A stretch of DNA of 64,000 nt from contig WNNJ02003841.1 in assembly GCA_012934845.2 (NCBI GenBank), forward strand, positions 62,001-126,000, given 5' to 3'. Below, piece after piece: positions 10,001 through 21,519 of the stretch. Position numbers and translations under genes: made by a program. The stretch is from Pomphorhynchus laevis (Eukaryota > Acanthocephala > Palaeacanthocephala > Echinorhynchida > Pomphorhynchidae). Numbering within the stretch: position 1 is the first letter of the stretch; every line of letters begins with the position of its first letter. The notes under the pieces are model-generated. The model was not told the origin of the DNA. It did not search any database and was given only the letters and a program-made list of their open reading frames with translations.

Positions 10001-12290
10001 CATACATCTTACCATCTTGATTCTCTCGATTTGCCTACAATTTATTGTCGTGTTCAAATTCGTCTTCTTCTCGTTGCTTTCCGCATTGTAACTTTTCATA
10101 CCGCTTCATTTCTCAACCCTTCTTTTCTTGATAATTCTCGTCTTGTTTACTGTTCCTTGCGTTCCTGTAATTCCCTTCTTTTACATGTCCCAAACTACTC
10201 TACATACATTTCTTCCGATCCATCCTAGATGCTGCTGCTCTCTCGTGGAATCATCCGGTCATTCATATACGCCAATCAACTTCCCTGTCGTGCTTCAAAC
10301 GTCAAATCCGATCATATTTTAACAATTTATCTGCTTGACGTTTTCATTTTTTGTTTATGGACTTGTAAGCGTGCAGCTTGTACGCATTTGCCACGTTAAA
10401 TAATTATTGTTATTAAATTATTTAAGCAATATAAAATCACTTTATAATCACTTTTTAATCACCTTTTTCAATTAAAATCACTTTACGAAAAATTAAAACA
10501 TAATAATGTATGTGGCTCATATTCAGTGCCAACAGTGTCAAGAATAATAAAAAAGATGAATTATTCAAGGAAAACTTTAACTTTAGCGCCGAAAAATAGA
10601 AACAGCAATTCTAACAAAGACATAAGAGCTCAATATGGTACAATATTTTCTAATATACATGATGATCAATTGATATTTTTAGATGAGACTGGTTTTACTC
10701 TACATTCTTATCAAAGAATAGGATATTCACCTATCAATACAAAGTGTTTTATCAATGTTCCAAATTCAAAGGGCACGAATATTTCAGTTCTATGTGCTAT
10801 TAATAATTCATGTATTGTAGGCTACCAAATAAAAAGCGGAAGTTTTAAGTCTTTAGATATTCTTAATTTTGTTGATACTAAACTACCTATTTTGACACAA
10901 GATAATAGGAAGTATATAATTATGGACAATGCATCAATCCATAAGACAACAGAGGTGATGGAGTCGTTTTGTAGAAGAAACTATATCTTAAAGTTTTTAC
11001 CTCCGTATTCACCTCAACTCAATCCGATAGAAAAGTTTTTCTCATGCTTAAAGTCTAGGGTGAAGCAAAGAGAAGGTGCTGTTAATAGGGATGTTCTTAT
11101 ACATACGATTGAAGATATTCTAACTAATGATATATTTATAATGGAGGGTTTTTTAACCATATACGTACATGGATATAAAAAGCAATTGTTCGTACTGATT
11201 TTATTTAATTAGAATAAAATTTTATATTTTTCTTTTATTTATGTTTTAACTTTTTATTAGTAACTATAAAAAATGAAAAAGGTGACACAAATTCGTTGTG
11301 TATTCAACGAATTAAGATAGTATCCAAACCCATTACTTGAATTTTCATAACTAGCAGCTCATGATCCATCCGATCAAATGCTTTCGAAAAGTCGAAAATT
11401 ATGACATCGACGCCAATATCTTTATCAATTTATATTTACTAATAATATAAGTATTATATTATAATTCATTTTAGTGTTATGCAATAATATAGTAAAACAC
11501 CTATTTCTATAAAATGATTAAACGTATATTTACGAAATCGATATATAGAAATAATGAAATTATGAATTATATATTTTTGTTGTGTATTTTACCTATCTTA
11601 CTACGTTAAAACTTTATATTTATTTTTTCTATTAAATTATATATAAAGTAATTATATATTTAAAAACAAAGCAGGAGTAAAACAGGAATACGACCGAGTA
11701 TAAAAATGCTCTAGAAAAAATATGAAACTATCCAGTTAATGATAAATATGCAAATATTTGTTTACATCACGTAATTTATAATATTTTTGAATAAACTAAA
11801 CTTCATAAATTAATAATTTACTAAATATATTTTAAATTGATAAAGAATATTAGATTAAAAATAATGTCAAAATAATATTTATTATATTAGATTAAAAGAC
11901 AACTCTTTTTATTTTAGATAGTTTGGAAACGAGACAGTCTACTTTAAGAAATTTTACAGAAATTTGAGAAAATAATTTATTTCTAAAAATTTGAATTTTT
12001 TTATATAATAAAAAATCTATAACGTTTCTTAAATTAATTTTTTGTTCTTTAACCAATTATAAAAAAAGCTTCTTACTGAATACTTCTTCACTTGAAATAA
12101 TCCCAGTTTCAAGAGATCTAAGACTATATTCGTATAAGCCCAAAGGAACGCTAAATTTTTCTAGGAATACCAGTAATCCTAAATAGTCGGCGTTATTCGA
12201 TAGTATAGACAGTTGTCTGGTTTGTTCTCCGCTCAATTCTTTGTTGCAATCAACTTCATTAGTAACCCGATGGGATGATGGTAAAATCAT
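3820..12290 (-). CDS. RSF1: RSF1-like chromatin-remodelling subunit, six-exon gene model
   Basis: Six minus-strand exons (12077-12290, 7253-7350, 7100-7198, 5646-5774, 4047-4120, 3820-4003) have GT donors and AG acceptors and join in one frame of about 265 residues. The order matches the N-terminal part of vertebrate RSF1 as I recall it. First comes a DDT-like segment (GLLVFLEKFSVPLGL), then ELHFQFLKRI (human ELHLKLMRKI), then SPETRLLLLK...DCQLDEN (human KLALLKYLCECQFDDN). Next is PVGKDKNGICYWF (human PIGRDKDGLMYWY) and finally YSVRLFNEN (human HNVRMYIEE). RSF1 pairs with the ISWI ATPase to space nucleosomes in the nucleus. The model stops soon after this block, so the acidic region and PHD finger of the vertebrate protein are missing: either a short form, or later exons lie elsewhere. 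The symbol is by similarity. Confidence 0.85.
4047..4120 (-). CDS. RSF1: RSF1-like exon 5
   Basis: A 74-nt exon between TTTTCAG and GCAAG|GTATGA. It encodes DSEYSVRLFNENLAIEQRP, aligning with the segment that follows the Y-W motif in RSF1. It ends in phase 2. Confidence 0.82.
4200..4870. repeat. About 230-bp tandem repeat, three copies
   Basis: Three diverged copies start near 4200, 4431 and 4660. Each begins with ATTCAAAATA, continues with TTTGCACATGTTGATT and ends in a TATATC-rich tail. The array lies in intron 4 of the RSF1-like gene. Two copies of a related shorter motif (GACAATCAATGTTTGATCTA) follow at about 4864 and 4945. Confidence 0.8.
5646..5774 (-). CDS. RSF1: RSF1-like exon 4 (P-x-G-x-D-K...Y-W signature)
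   Basis: Forty-three codons, phase 0 at both ends, with acceptor CTTTTAG and a near-consensus donor GAG|GTGAGT. It carries DCQLDENSRLRTFL, then VRSTPVGKDKNGICYWFFE, the hallmark shared by RSF1, CECR2 and other WHIM-type remodeller subunits. This is the most diagnostic exon of the gene. Confidence 0.9.
6640..7010. repeat. Local duplicated words in intron 3
   Basis: GATATTTACAGTATCAATC-like words occur near 6771, 6818 and 6907, and TTCCACTGACTA near 6720 and 6842. This is a short degenerate tandem duplication. The minus-strand open frame over it (6825-7007) is a by-product. The rest of intron 3 (5,775-7,099) is AT-rich with nothing recognised. Confidence 0.55.
7100..7198 (-). CDS. RSF1: RSF1-like exon 3
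   Basis: Thirty-three codons, phase 0 at both ends, between TTTTGCAG and CTTAAG|GTAATT. It ends with LSPETRLLLLK, which matches the helix before the CQ/D motif of RSF1. The intron to exon 2 is only 54 nt. Confidence 0.85.
7253..7350 (-). CDS. RSF1: RSF1-like exon 2
   Basis: The acceptor is a pyrimidine-rich tract ending TTAAG, immediately before 7350. It restores the frame from exon 1 and gives TSLGMQELHFQFLKRI. A tempting nearer acceptor (ATGCAG) would break the phase. The donor is CAAAG|GTAATT. The segment continues the DDT-like region. Confidence 0.8.
7351..8934. other. Intron 1 of the RSF1-like gene, AT-rich part
   Basis: Low-complexity A/T sequence without a supported gene, with many ATTATTAA words at 7,440-7,530 and TATA words at 8,440-8,640. 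A LINE copy starts at its end. Confidence 0.5.
8935..10410 (+). mobile_element. LINE (L2/CR1-like family), 5'-truncated copy
   Basis: It starts inside the reverse-transcriptase region and runs to the 3' end. Visible RT motifs are SSYRPISLLPTLSKL, then SLDLSSAFDIVDHSIL and QYADDILIYAHAP, in more than one frame. The C-terminal part at 9803-10228 matches the 3' portion of the near-complete copy at 24.8-28.8 kb. The 3' tail has the family hairpin at 10,369-10,385 and CACGTTAAA. It sits in intron 1 of the RSF1-like gene, opposite to the gene. The copy is degenerate with several frame changes. Confidence 0.85.
10448..11212 (+). pseudogene. Tc1/IS630-type (DDE) transposase fragment
   Basis: The frame is open from 10,448, upstream of any ATG, and encodes about 254 residues. 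A helix-turn-helix remnant (PTVSRIIKKMNYSRKTL) is followed by the catalytic triad: D in LIFLDETGF, D in IIMDNASIH and E in LNPIEKFF. The last two are separated by 34 residues (DD34E), and the block has the YSPQLNPIE motif of this superfamily. The N-terminus is missing, so the gene is truncated. A 9-bp-arm hairpin (11,290-11,313) beginning near GGTGACAC may be the terminal repeat. It lies in intron 1 of the RSF1-like gene, directly after a LINE. Confidence 0.85.
11335..11435 (-). mobile_element. CR1-like LINE reverse-transcriptase scrap
   Basis: The minus strand reads VIIFDFSKAFDRMDHELL, which is RT motif A (F-D-F-S-K-A-F-D) of CR1-like LINEs. Only about 100 bp are recognisable. Confidence 0.75.
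12077..12290 (-). CDS. RSF1: RSF1-like exon 1 (start codon and DDT-like helix)
   Basis: This exon encodes 71 residues from ATG at 12290. Residues 34-64 (ADYLGLLVFLEKFSVPLGL and the following SLRSLETGI) match the DDT opening of RSF1 (FAVVCSFLERYGPLLDLPEL in human). It ends in phase 1 at a GTAAGA donor. A TTATTTTTAG acceptor-like sequence abuts the ATG, so a non-coding exon may lie further upstream. Confidence 0.82.
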
Positions 12291-12512
12291 CTAAAAATAA
12301 ATAGTCACCTTAGGACAGTCAAAGGTCGTAGCAAAATAATTTACATAGTTAAATTGAAGCAAAATCAAAGCACATTTCGAAACTTTTTCCCATTATAACA
12401 TTATAATATCATTATCATTTACAATTTACTTGTAATTTAAAACATAGTTTAATACAAATCAAATTCAAAATTTCATCTTGAATATAAATTTTCGCTAATG
12501 TCTAAATATTGG

Positions 12513-12972
12513 ATCAGCTAAATGAGTCTACGAATTTTATACTATAAATAAATCAAAAATAAAGATAAATAATTATAAATAATTAATAATATAACATTTT
12601 ATATAATTTATATTTATATAACGATAAATATAATCATATAATTTAATTTTTATATTATCTTAGTTTGACATGTGCATCTATTAATTATTTAAATGATTTT
12701 GAAGAATATCATTATCAGATCAGATAACTGAGCCTGCATATTTTATACAATATATAAATTAAAAATAAAGATAAATAATTATATAATATTTTATACAATT
12801 AATATTTTTATAATGATAAAATTTAAAATTGAAATCTAAAATAAAAATCAATTTTTATGAATTGGATATTAAAAATAGACGATGTATCAGAATAAGGATT
12901 AGAGGTAATCAGTAGGAACTGCTATGTTATCAGATTTCGGTCCCTATTCCTGGATCCAACATAGCAGCAGGG
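12513..12972 (+). repeat. Unclassified AT-rich repeat, copy 1, with terminal hairpin
   Basis: It begins with ATCAGCTAAATGAGTCTACG (a second version of this start is at 12,719), passes through AT-rich sequence, and ends with GATGTATCAGAATAAGGATT and a hairpin. The hairpin is CTGCTATGTT (12,919) paired with AACATAGCAG (12,958-12,967). The same architecture recurs at 54.6-54.9 kb (plus) and 19.85-20.15 kb (minus). It is non-coding. A Helitron-like or MITE-like identity is possible but unproven. It lies just upstream of the RSF1-like gene start. Confidence 0.7.
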
Positions 12973-13439
12973 TCAAAGTAATATTTTTTAATTATTAATA
13001 TTTAAATGACGTTTTGATTAAGAATATTTCGCATCAACATATCAGTACCTGACCGATCTATTAGCTAACGTTCTAATAAAATTATATGTCATAGAAAGTT
13101 TAAGTTTAGGAGTAAATAGTTCTTAAAAAATTACAATCGTGAATATGAGATACAATGAAAGATACAATATCAATTTGACAAAAATAAGAATGAATTTTTT
13201 AACAAGAGATTTTTCACCGATGAGGCAAATGTGGTTATTTAAGTGATTTTCACGGAAATAATTTTAATTTAATAATTTGAATTTTGCAGAATTTGGTAAT
13301 TAAAAGGAGAAAACTTTTATACGCTAACTACCATTGACGAAATAATTAATTAAAATTAAATATTTATGGCGATTCTATATATTTCATTGTAATAGATGCC
13401 AAATTACGACAATTCGAGGAACCCTAATGGCCGCGTTTC

Positions 13440-13920
13440 GTCATTATTACGTTTTATCAGTAAAGGATACTACATATAAATATATGTAGTACAAGTTTGG
13501 AAGTTGGATTCGATTGTAAAGACTGTGACGTATGGACAATTGTACGAGTTAAAATATCCGCCCACTCGGGGTATCAACGTAAACCGTTTATATGTGGTTT
13601 TTGTTGATCAGTAAAACTTTTACAGTTATCCTGCTCTTCCACTTCTCTCTCACACACGACCACTCAGACCGATACTGTTTTTTACGTTTCTCTCGTATCA
13701 ACACCTGAATTCGAATAATATAATCACATTCTTGAACCTACTCTTACACAATTCCTCGTTCAACTACGGATCAAACTTCTATTCATCTTCATCAACCTAA
13801 CAATGCTAACAGTAAAGCTTTTTATCTCGTACCTCCTCTTTCCAATTCCCCAATCTAATGCCTCTCATACTTCTTTCTTCTCTTCACGTACTCCTTACAC
13901 TACCTCTCCCGTATCATAAG
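13440..13920 (+). mobile_element. LINE (L2/CR1-like family) 5' fragment with ORF1 zinc finger
   Basis: One frame carries CKDC-type and ICGFC-type cysteine pairs (about 13,510-13,600), followed by a Ser/Thr/Pro-rich region. The near-complete copy has the matching FVCGFC before its Pro/Ser-rich ORF1. The fragment therefore represents the ORF1 start of the same family. It is broken and isolated. Confidence 0.65.
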
Positions 13921-14039
13921 CTTTAGCTACGTGGGAGATTAAAATCTCCTAAGAAAATAAAATGTTAACATAGTCATACTGATTGTAAATTGGATTTTAG
14001 GAGTTCACAATCTGTGGCCATTGATGGAGAACAATATAC

Positions 14040-14419
14040 AACAAAAAAATAATACCAATTTATTTATATTTGATATGGAAGTTGAGACTTTCAAAGGAAC
14101 CATTACGGTCATATACATTAGAAATCAAAACATTATCTCGAACATAAGCGGCAACCCCTTCACCACGTTAACCTGACTTCCTATCGATTCGAAGTATGCC
14201 ATATCCCGGAATATCAAGATCAACAATATATTGATGGAGCCACGATTCGGTGACACAAAATACATTGCATCTGTGTGACTGTAAATGGTACCTTAACTCT
14301 ACTATTTTTGCAATCAAACTGCGAAAACTAGAGCAACTGACTGACAAAAAGCGCGTGGCTTTGCATGTAGGGTATTTTGAAGTATTACAATATATGATAC
14401 TAAATAAGATTAAACGTCC

Positions 14420-14420
<1 letters not shown>
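14040..14420 (-). mobile_element. CR1-like LINE endonuclease fragment
   Basis: The minus strand reads AKIVELRYHLQSHRCNVFC, then VTESWLHQYIVDLDIPGYG and GVAAYVRDNV. These are the N-terminal motifs of an APE-type endonuclease (T-E-S-W; G-Y). The family differs from the L2-like LINE next to it. The 5' side runs into a TA microsatellite. Confidence 0.75.

Positions 14421-14427
<7 letters not shown>

Positions 14428-14480
<53 letters not shown>
14428..14480. repeat. (TA)n microsatellite
   Basis: An uninterrupted TA run of about 26 units between two LINE fragments. The long open frames crossing it on both strands are artefacts of the repeat. Confidence 0.95.
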
Positions 14481-14482
<2 letters not shown>

Positions 14483-14499
14483 TTTATTGCACGATGGCT

Positions 14500-15128
14500 G
14501 CGGTAAATTGGTATCCGCACTACTTTCTCGACTGTGGTAGTTTGTACTTAAGCGTTGGGTGACTTGCCGAAAATCAAGGAAGTCACTAAGTTCCAACAGC
14601 GAGTTCGGTAAAAAATAAGGAGGTAGGAGCTGATGAACCAGGACGGTATACAATGGCGAGATCTAGAGTGATCGGGTTAGAATAACGACAAGTGAGCAAT
14701 TCAAAAGAGCAAGGGCTGAAAGGGGGATTGATTTTGCGAATAGAGCAGGCGGAGTTTGATGCGGATGTTGATGGTGGGCCAGAAGAGTTGGGCAAGATTT
14801 GTGAATGTGTGGTGTAAGCGACGGAGACGAAAGAGCACTCAAACGGCGGAGTTGATTATGCGTTGTAGGGGTAGGATGATGGATTTTGGAGAATTGGCGA
14901 AAAGGCTAAGGCAGTAATCGATTTTAGGGAAAAGAAGCGATGAAAGAAGATACATACAAGAACGGAAGTCGATAAGGGGGCGGATACGGCGGATGTCACT
15001 GAGAATTAAGTTAGACGAGCGGACCTTGTCATGGACGAAGGGTTTAAGGGAAAGGTTATCATCGAAATGGAAGCCTGAGAAAGTGAGATTGTGTACTATG
15101 GGGATGATCGATGAGGCAAAATATACAG
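14500..15128 (-). mobile_element. LINE (L2/CR1-like family), rearranged fragments
   Basis: Reading down the minus strand, 15,128-14,755 matches the RT C-terminal region of the family. From about 14,752 it jumps back to endonuclease sequence (INPPFSPCSFELLTCRYS, VYRPGSSAP). The join shows an internal deletion or recombination between two copies. Confidence 0.8.
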
Positions 15129-15475
15129 TGGGAGGAGATATTCTTAGGCTTCAATTTCGATGATCACCTTTCCCTTAAACCCATCGTTGACACTCGCCCC
15201 ACCTCGCTATCGCTGCGTTCCCGTCATACCCTCTTACTCCACGTTCCCAATTACTCCAACAACTATGGTCTCCAATCCTTCCTCGTCGCCGCCTCACTCG
15301 CCTGGAATCAACTCCCTCTCGACATTCGCCGCGCTCCCTTCTTTATCACATTCAAACACCTCCTTCGTTCACACTTTCTCGACACATGATTAACATTTTT
15401 GTTTTGTTGTGGTCATGTAAGCGTGCGCTGGCACGCATTTGTCACGTTAAAATTAAATCTTTTTTTAATAAAGTG
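15128..15475 (+). mobile_element. LINE (L2/CR1-like family) 3' end
   Basis: It encodes FNFDDHLSLKP, then directly TRPTSLSLRSRHTLLLHVPN and the family C-terminus LLRSHFLDT. Compared with the near-complete copy, the intervening segment is deleted. The 3' tail with hairpin (15,421-15,436) and CACGTTAAA is present. It abuts the minus-strand fragment, so the two form a partial inverted repeat about 15,128. Confidence 0.85.
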
Positions 15476-15665
15476 AGACTGTGTACTATGGGGATGATCT
15501 ATGAGGCAAAAGATACAGTGGGAAATATATGTTTGGTTTACAGGGGAGGATCCACATTATTTTAGACTTGTCGGGGTCTAGAAAGAGTTGGAGATTGGAA
15601 AGACGTTCGTAGATAGAAGAAAGACAGTTGGAGGCAGAAATGCCGATATCGTGTGTGCGATAGTA
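15470..15665 (-). mobile_element. LINE (L2/CR1-like family) RT scrap
   Basis: The minus strand matches the region just after the QYADD motif of the family (HDIGISASNCLSS-like and the following WIRPRKPN-like segment). It is a short inserted fragment, followed by an AT-rich gap at 15,670-15,890. Confidence 0.75.
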
Positions 15666-15892
15666 GTATTAAAAAATAGTAGTATTAAATAAATTTTAAT
15701 AATAATATTAATATAAATATTATAATTAGTATTAATATTATGATTAATATTATAGTTAATATTAAGATTAATATTAAAATTAAAAAGTTATGATCATGTC
15801 TGAACATAATTTAAATATTTATTGTAAAATTATAATTTTATTTAAAATTATAAATACCAAAATAAATACGCATACATATGTATGTATACATA

Positions 15893-17690
15893 TGTATGCG
15901 GATGTGGATGCTGGCCCAGACGAGTTGGGCAAGATATGTGTATGTGTGGTAAAAGCGACGGAGACGTAAGAGTACTCAAACTAAGGAGTTGATGATGCGT
16001 TGTAGGGGTAGGATGATGGATTTTGGAGAATTGGCGAAAAGGCTGAGGCACTAATCGATTTTAGGGAAAAGAGGCGATGAAAGAAGAGACATACAGGAAC
16101 GGAAGTCGATAAGGGGACGGATACAGCGGATGTCATAGAGAATCAAGTTAGACGAGCGGACCTTATCACGGACGAAAGGTTTAAGGGAAAGGTGATCATC
16201 AACATGGAAGCCTAAAAAAGTGAGATTGTGAACTATAGGGATGATTGATGAGGCAAAATATAAAGGAGGAGGAGATATGTTAGGTTGACGGGGGAGGATC
16301 CTCATTATTTTGTACTTGCCTGGGTTTAAAACAAGACGAAGATGAGAGAGACATTTGTAGATATAAAGACAGTTGGAGGCAGAAATTGCGATATCGTGTA
16401 TGTGATGGGCGGGTGCATGAGCATATATGAGGATGTCATCGGCGTATTGCATGACGTTAAAAGTGTAAGGTTTGATAAATGGAGAGAGATCGCCAAGCAG
16501 AAGAGAGAAAAGCAGGGGACCTAGGATTGAGCCTTGTGGGACCCCGCAGAAAAAAGGGATTGGAAGAGAGGATGATGAATTTGAACAGATTCGAAAAGAA
16601 CGGTCGGTTAGATATGATGTAAAGCATGCTACGGAGAAGGAAGAAAAGCCGTAATCATAACTAAGGCGAGAAATGAGGATGAAGTGGTCGACGATGTCCA
16701 AGGCGGATGAGAGGTCGAGAGAGATGAGAACACTATATAGAGCCTTGTCACGAGAAATGAGTAGTTCGTTGTAAACTTTCATGCAGGCGATTTCTGTGGA
16801 GTTATTGGAGCGGAAAGCGGATTGGAAAGGAGTGTACAGATTGAAAGAAGATAGACGAACGTTGATCTGTATTAAGATAAGCCGCTATAAGAGCTTGGAT
16901 AGAGTAGGGAGGAGTAAAATGGGGCGATTGCTAGAAGAAAGTAAGGGTCGAGCGATTGTTTCTTAAGGAGGGGCCGAACTGTGGCGGATTTCCAGTGTGA
17001 TGGAAAGATACGACTGTGGATGGACGAGCTAAACGGTAGTGAGGAAAGGGGATATCGATGAGCATTTGGATTCACGTATGGGGGTAGGCAGGGGATCGAT
17101 AGGTGAGGTTTTGTTGGGGAAAGACATGAGAAAAGATGAAACTTCGGCAGGTGATACAGGGAGAATATGAAAGTGTTCCGGTAGGATGAGGCGAGTAGCC
17201 GTGAGGTGGAATAAAGACGAGGTTGTGAGAGAGCAGCGTGGATACTTTGGTCTAAGACATGATGAATAATCATGGAGATTGATGCTGCTAAACGAAGAGA
17301 AGCGAGAAAGGATTGAGTTAAAAGTATGTCAGAGAGACTTGAAGTTTAATAAAGTGTTGATTTTATGCTGCCAGAAGGAGTTGTATCTGGTACGTAGTAG
17401 GTTGAGATGAGACCGGCGAAGAGCAAGATAGGAATCACAGAGAGACAGAATGAGCAAGCGGATATCACGTCTGAGAGAGCAGTGATATAATAGAAAAGCA
17501 TGACGTTGTCGACGCTTTGAGAGTAGGTATTTGATGTTAAGCCATTGCGCACGGTTCAAGCGACGATTAGGGTGATGCTTGAAGGCAAGATAAGATCAAG
17601 AGTACGTGTGAGTTCAGAGTCAAAAAGAAAGTCAAGATCGTGAGGAGAGGATGCTGTTATTGTGATAGAAGATAGAGACGATTTAAGTAA
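15893..17690 (-). mobile_element. LINE (L2/CR1-like family), internal RT-containing copy
   Basis: The open segment 16,051-16,782 encodes ISLDLSSALDIVDHFIL, VPQGSILGPLLFSLLLGD and YADDILIYAHAPAHHIHD, i.e. RT motifs A to C. Upstream, 16,872-17,560 matches the linker between endonuclease and RT in other frames. Both ends of the element are missing. The plus-strand open frames over it are shadows. Confidence 0.88.
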
Positions 17691-17899
17691 TAAATATCAT
17701 AAATACTATAAATTATATAATAATTTTATATATTAAATTTATATGACCTCTGTCAGAAATACTAAAACTATGTATTATTGGTTACGACTTTACTATTATT
17801 TTTTTCTTATTTTCAAACGAGTTTAATGAATTATTAATTCTTAAAAAAGGGAGAAATTTGCATCCCAAGGTGTTTACACTTTAAAATGTAAATTGCTTC

Positions 17900-19760
<1,861 letters not shown>

Positions 19761-19857
19761 CAAATTTTTATGGATGGATAATAAATAATATACTTCGTAT
19801 TAGAATAAGATACTAGATAGTTTTATCAGAGGAAATACATCATTAGCATGTATTTGG

Positions 19858-20143
19858 CCCCGCTGCTATGTTGGATAGAGGAGTTAGGGGACGAAACTTG
19901 ATAGCATAGCAGTTCCTCCTGATGACCTCTAATCCTTTTTCTGATACAACGTATGTTATTTATTATTCAATTCATAAAAATGACTTTTATTTTAAATTTC
20001 AATTTTTTATTTTAACTTGATTTAAATTATAAAAATCTTATAACAATTATTTATTTTATTATTTAATTATTAAATTTTGATTTAGCATTATTATGTTTTG
20101 TTTATTTTATAATTATATTAAATACGTAAACTCAGTTAGCTGA
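19858..20143 (-). repeat. Unclassified AT-rich repeat, copy 2, with terminal hairpin
   Basis: Minus orientation. The start motif (ATCAGCTAACTGAGTTTACG) is at 20,124-20,143. The end block with hairpin CTGCTATG/CATAGCAG lies at 19,863-19,912, next to GATGACCTCTAATCC. It is the same family as 12.5-13.0 and 54.6-54.9 kb. Confidence 0.72.
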
Positions 20144-20680
20144 TTTGATCATATCATAAGCATTTATATATTGTTTTAAAATATTAATATTTTAAGAATA
20201 AAAGAAACTATTTGTATAAAATCTTAAGATCAAATATTAGTGCGTTGTTGGTGCGCGAATTTCATCGTTAGCGAGCTTGAATTTCTTTTGAGTGATTGGA
20301 CAATCGCTAATTTTAATATAAAAAAGCATTTGATGGGCCCTAAGACAATAGAAAATTATATTTTTTATATCATTAGTCGTAATAACCAATATTCTCAAAA
20401 TCTAAGTGACAGTCCTGATTGATTCTGAAAATACTAAGTGCACTATGCGTTTTAAGAATAAAGTCATATTCAAACTGATCATGAACGAATATACTATTGA
20501 TATAATAGATATAAGTGGCTATGCAGACCAAAATCCAGGTTGAGAACCATTTGTATATATTCCAAATCTATAATTCACTTATTCAACACTAAAATACTAA
20601 ATACCGGTCACTACAAGGAATATAAATATAAATATCATACATATTAATATTTATAAATATCATATTTATTGTTGAAATAA

Positions 20681-21341
20681 GAAAGGGCATCCGCCGACAG
20701 AACGTTGTTGTTAAAATCAATATTTCGGCTTCTAAGCGAAACCATTTTCAAGGTAATCTACAAAGTAAAAACAAAACACATTAGCAAATTATACAATGTA
20801 CAGAGTATTCTAAGTGAGCAAAGTATGACCATCGTTACCGTTCATTGTTGTTTTTTGTCTAATTAATATTGCTTCTTTTATTTTTCGCAGCATGTGTTCG
20901 GGTTCAAATGAGAGCACTTATGGAGACTCAAAATTTATAGTGTCCAGTCGCAATTACGTTGTCAACAAAATGAGAATTAGCCGTTTTGCGAATTGCTGAT
21001 CTATGTTCCCGTATTCTGACTTTTAAAGTCGCGACCGGTTTCACCAATGCAAACAGCATCCCAATCCCAACACGCTAATTCGTAAATAAGCCCGATCAAG
21101 GTATAACTGTCAAGTTCGGTTAATCTTCTTTTAATGGTTGTTATTGATTTCCTGCATGGAATTATTCGAATAGTTAGATTAAAATCGCTAACTAATTTCC
21201 TGACTCTGTTGAAAAATATCTTAGTGGTTGTTCCGTTTTCTGGTAACGTGAGGAAAAACTTAGCTGGGAGCTGACCAGCTAAATTTTATCAACAATGTTA
21301 AACAGCTTTAACAACAATTTACTGTCGGCGGATGCCTTTTC
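20681..21341 (-). mobile_element. Penelope-like element 3' fragment (GIY-YIG) bounded by inverted repeats
   Basis: On the minus strand, SDFNLTIRIIPCRKSITTI, then LIGLIYELACWDWDAVCIGE and TGRD define a C-terminal GIY-YIG nuclease. Downstream, at 20,719-20,753, comes a motif of the form TTGAAAATG, hairpin, CCGAAATATTG, typical of Penelope-like ends. The fragment is framed by inverted copies of GCATCCGCCGACAG (20,681-20,700 and 21,322-21,341). Inverted terminal repeats are known for Penelope-like insertions. The coding part is broken. Confidence 0.75.
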
Positions 21342-21383
21342 TTCTTTAAACAATAATGTGGACCGACATTCTCGACTCTCTTT

Positions 21384-21519
21384 CAAAAATAAATATTTAT
21401 ATTTTATATAAATATATATAAAATAGCGTTTGCAGACGATCAAAAATAAATATTTATATTTTATATAAATATATATAAAATAGCGTTTGCAGACGATCAT
21501 CTAGCGTTTGCAGACGATC
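21384..21519 (+). repeat. 57-bp tandem duplication ending in an RT motif
   Basis: Two 57-bp units (21,384-21,440 and 21,441-21,497), each ending TAGCGTTTGCAGACGAT, and a third copy of that 17-mer at 21,503-21,519. The 17-mer encodes the A-F-A-D-D RT motif that starts the following LINE copy, so the duplication formed at the LINE 5' junction. Confidence 0.9.

Noticed and set aside
14168-14653. 161-codon minus and 96-codon plus frames across the TA run
   Set aside because: The continuous frame is created by the TA microsatellite joining two unrelated LINE fragments.
16342-16966. Several plus-strand frames
   Set aside because: They are antisense shadows of the minus-strand LINE reverse transcriptase.
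19858-19951. Hammerhead in the hairpin block (GACGAAAC and CTGATGA)
   Set aside because: The pieces occur in permuted order and no consistent stem I/III pairing with a cleavage site could be drawn. The other two copies have lost CTGATGA.
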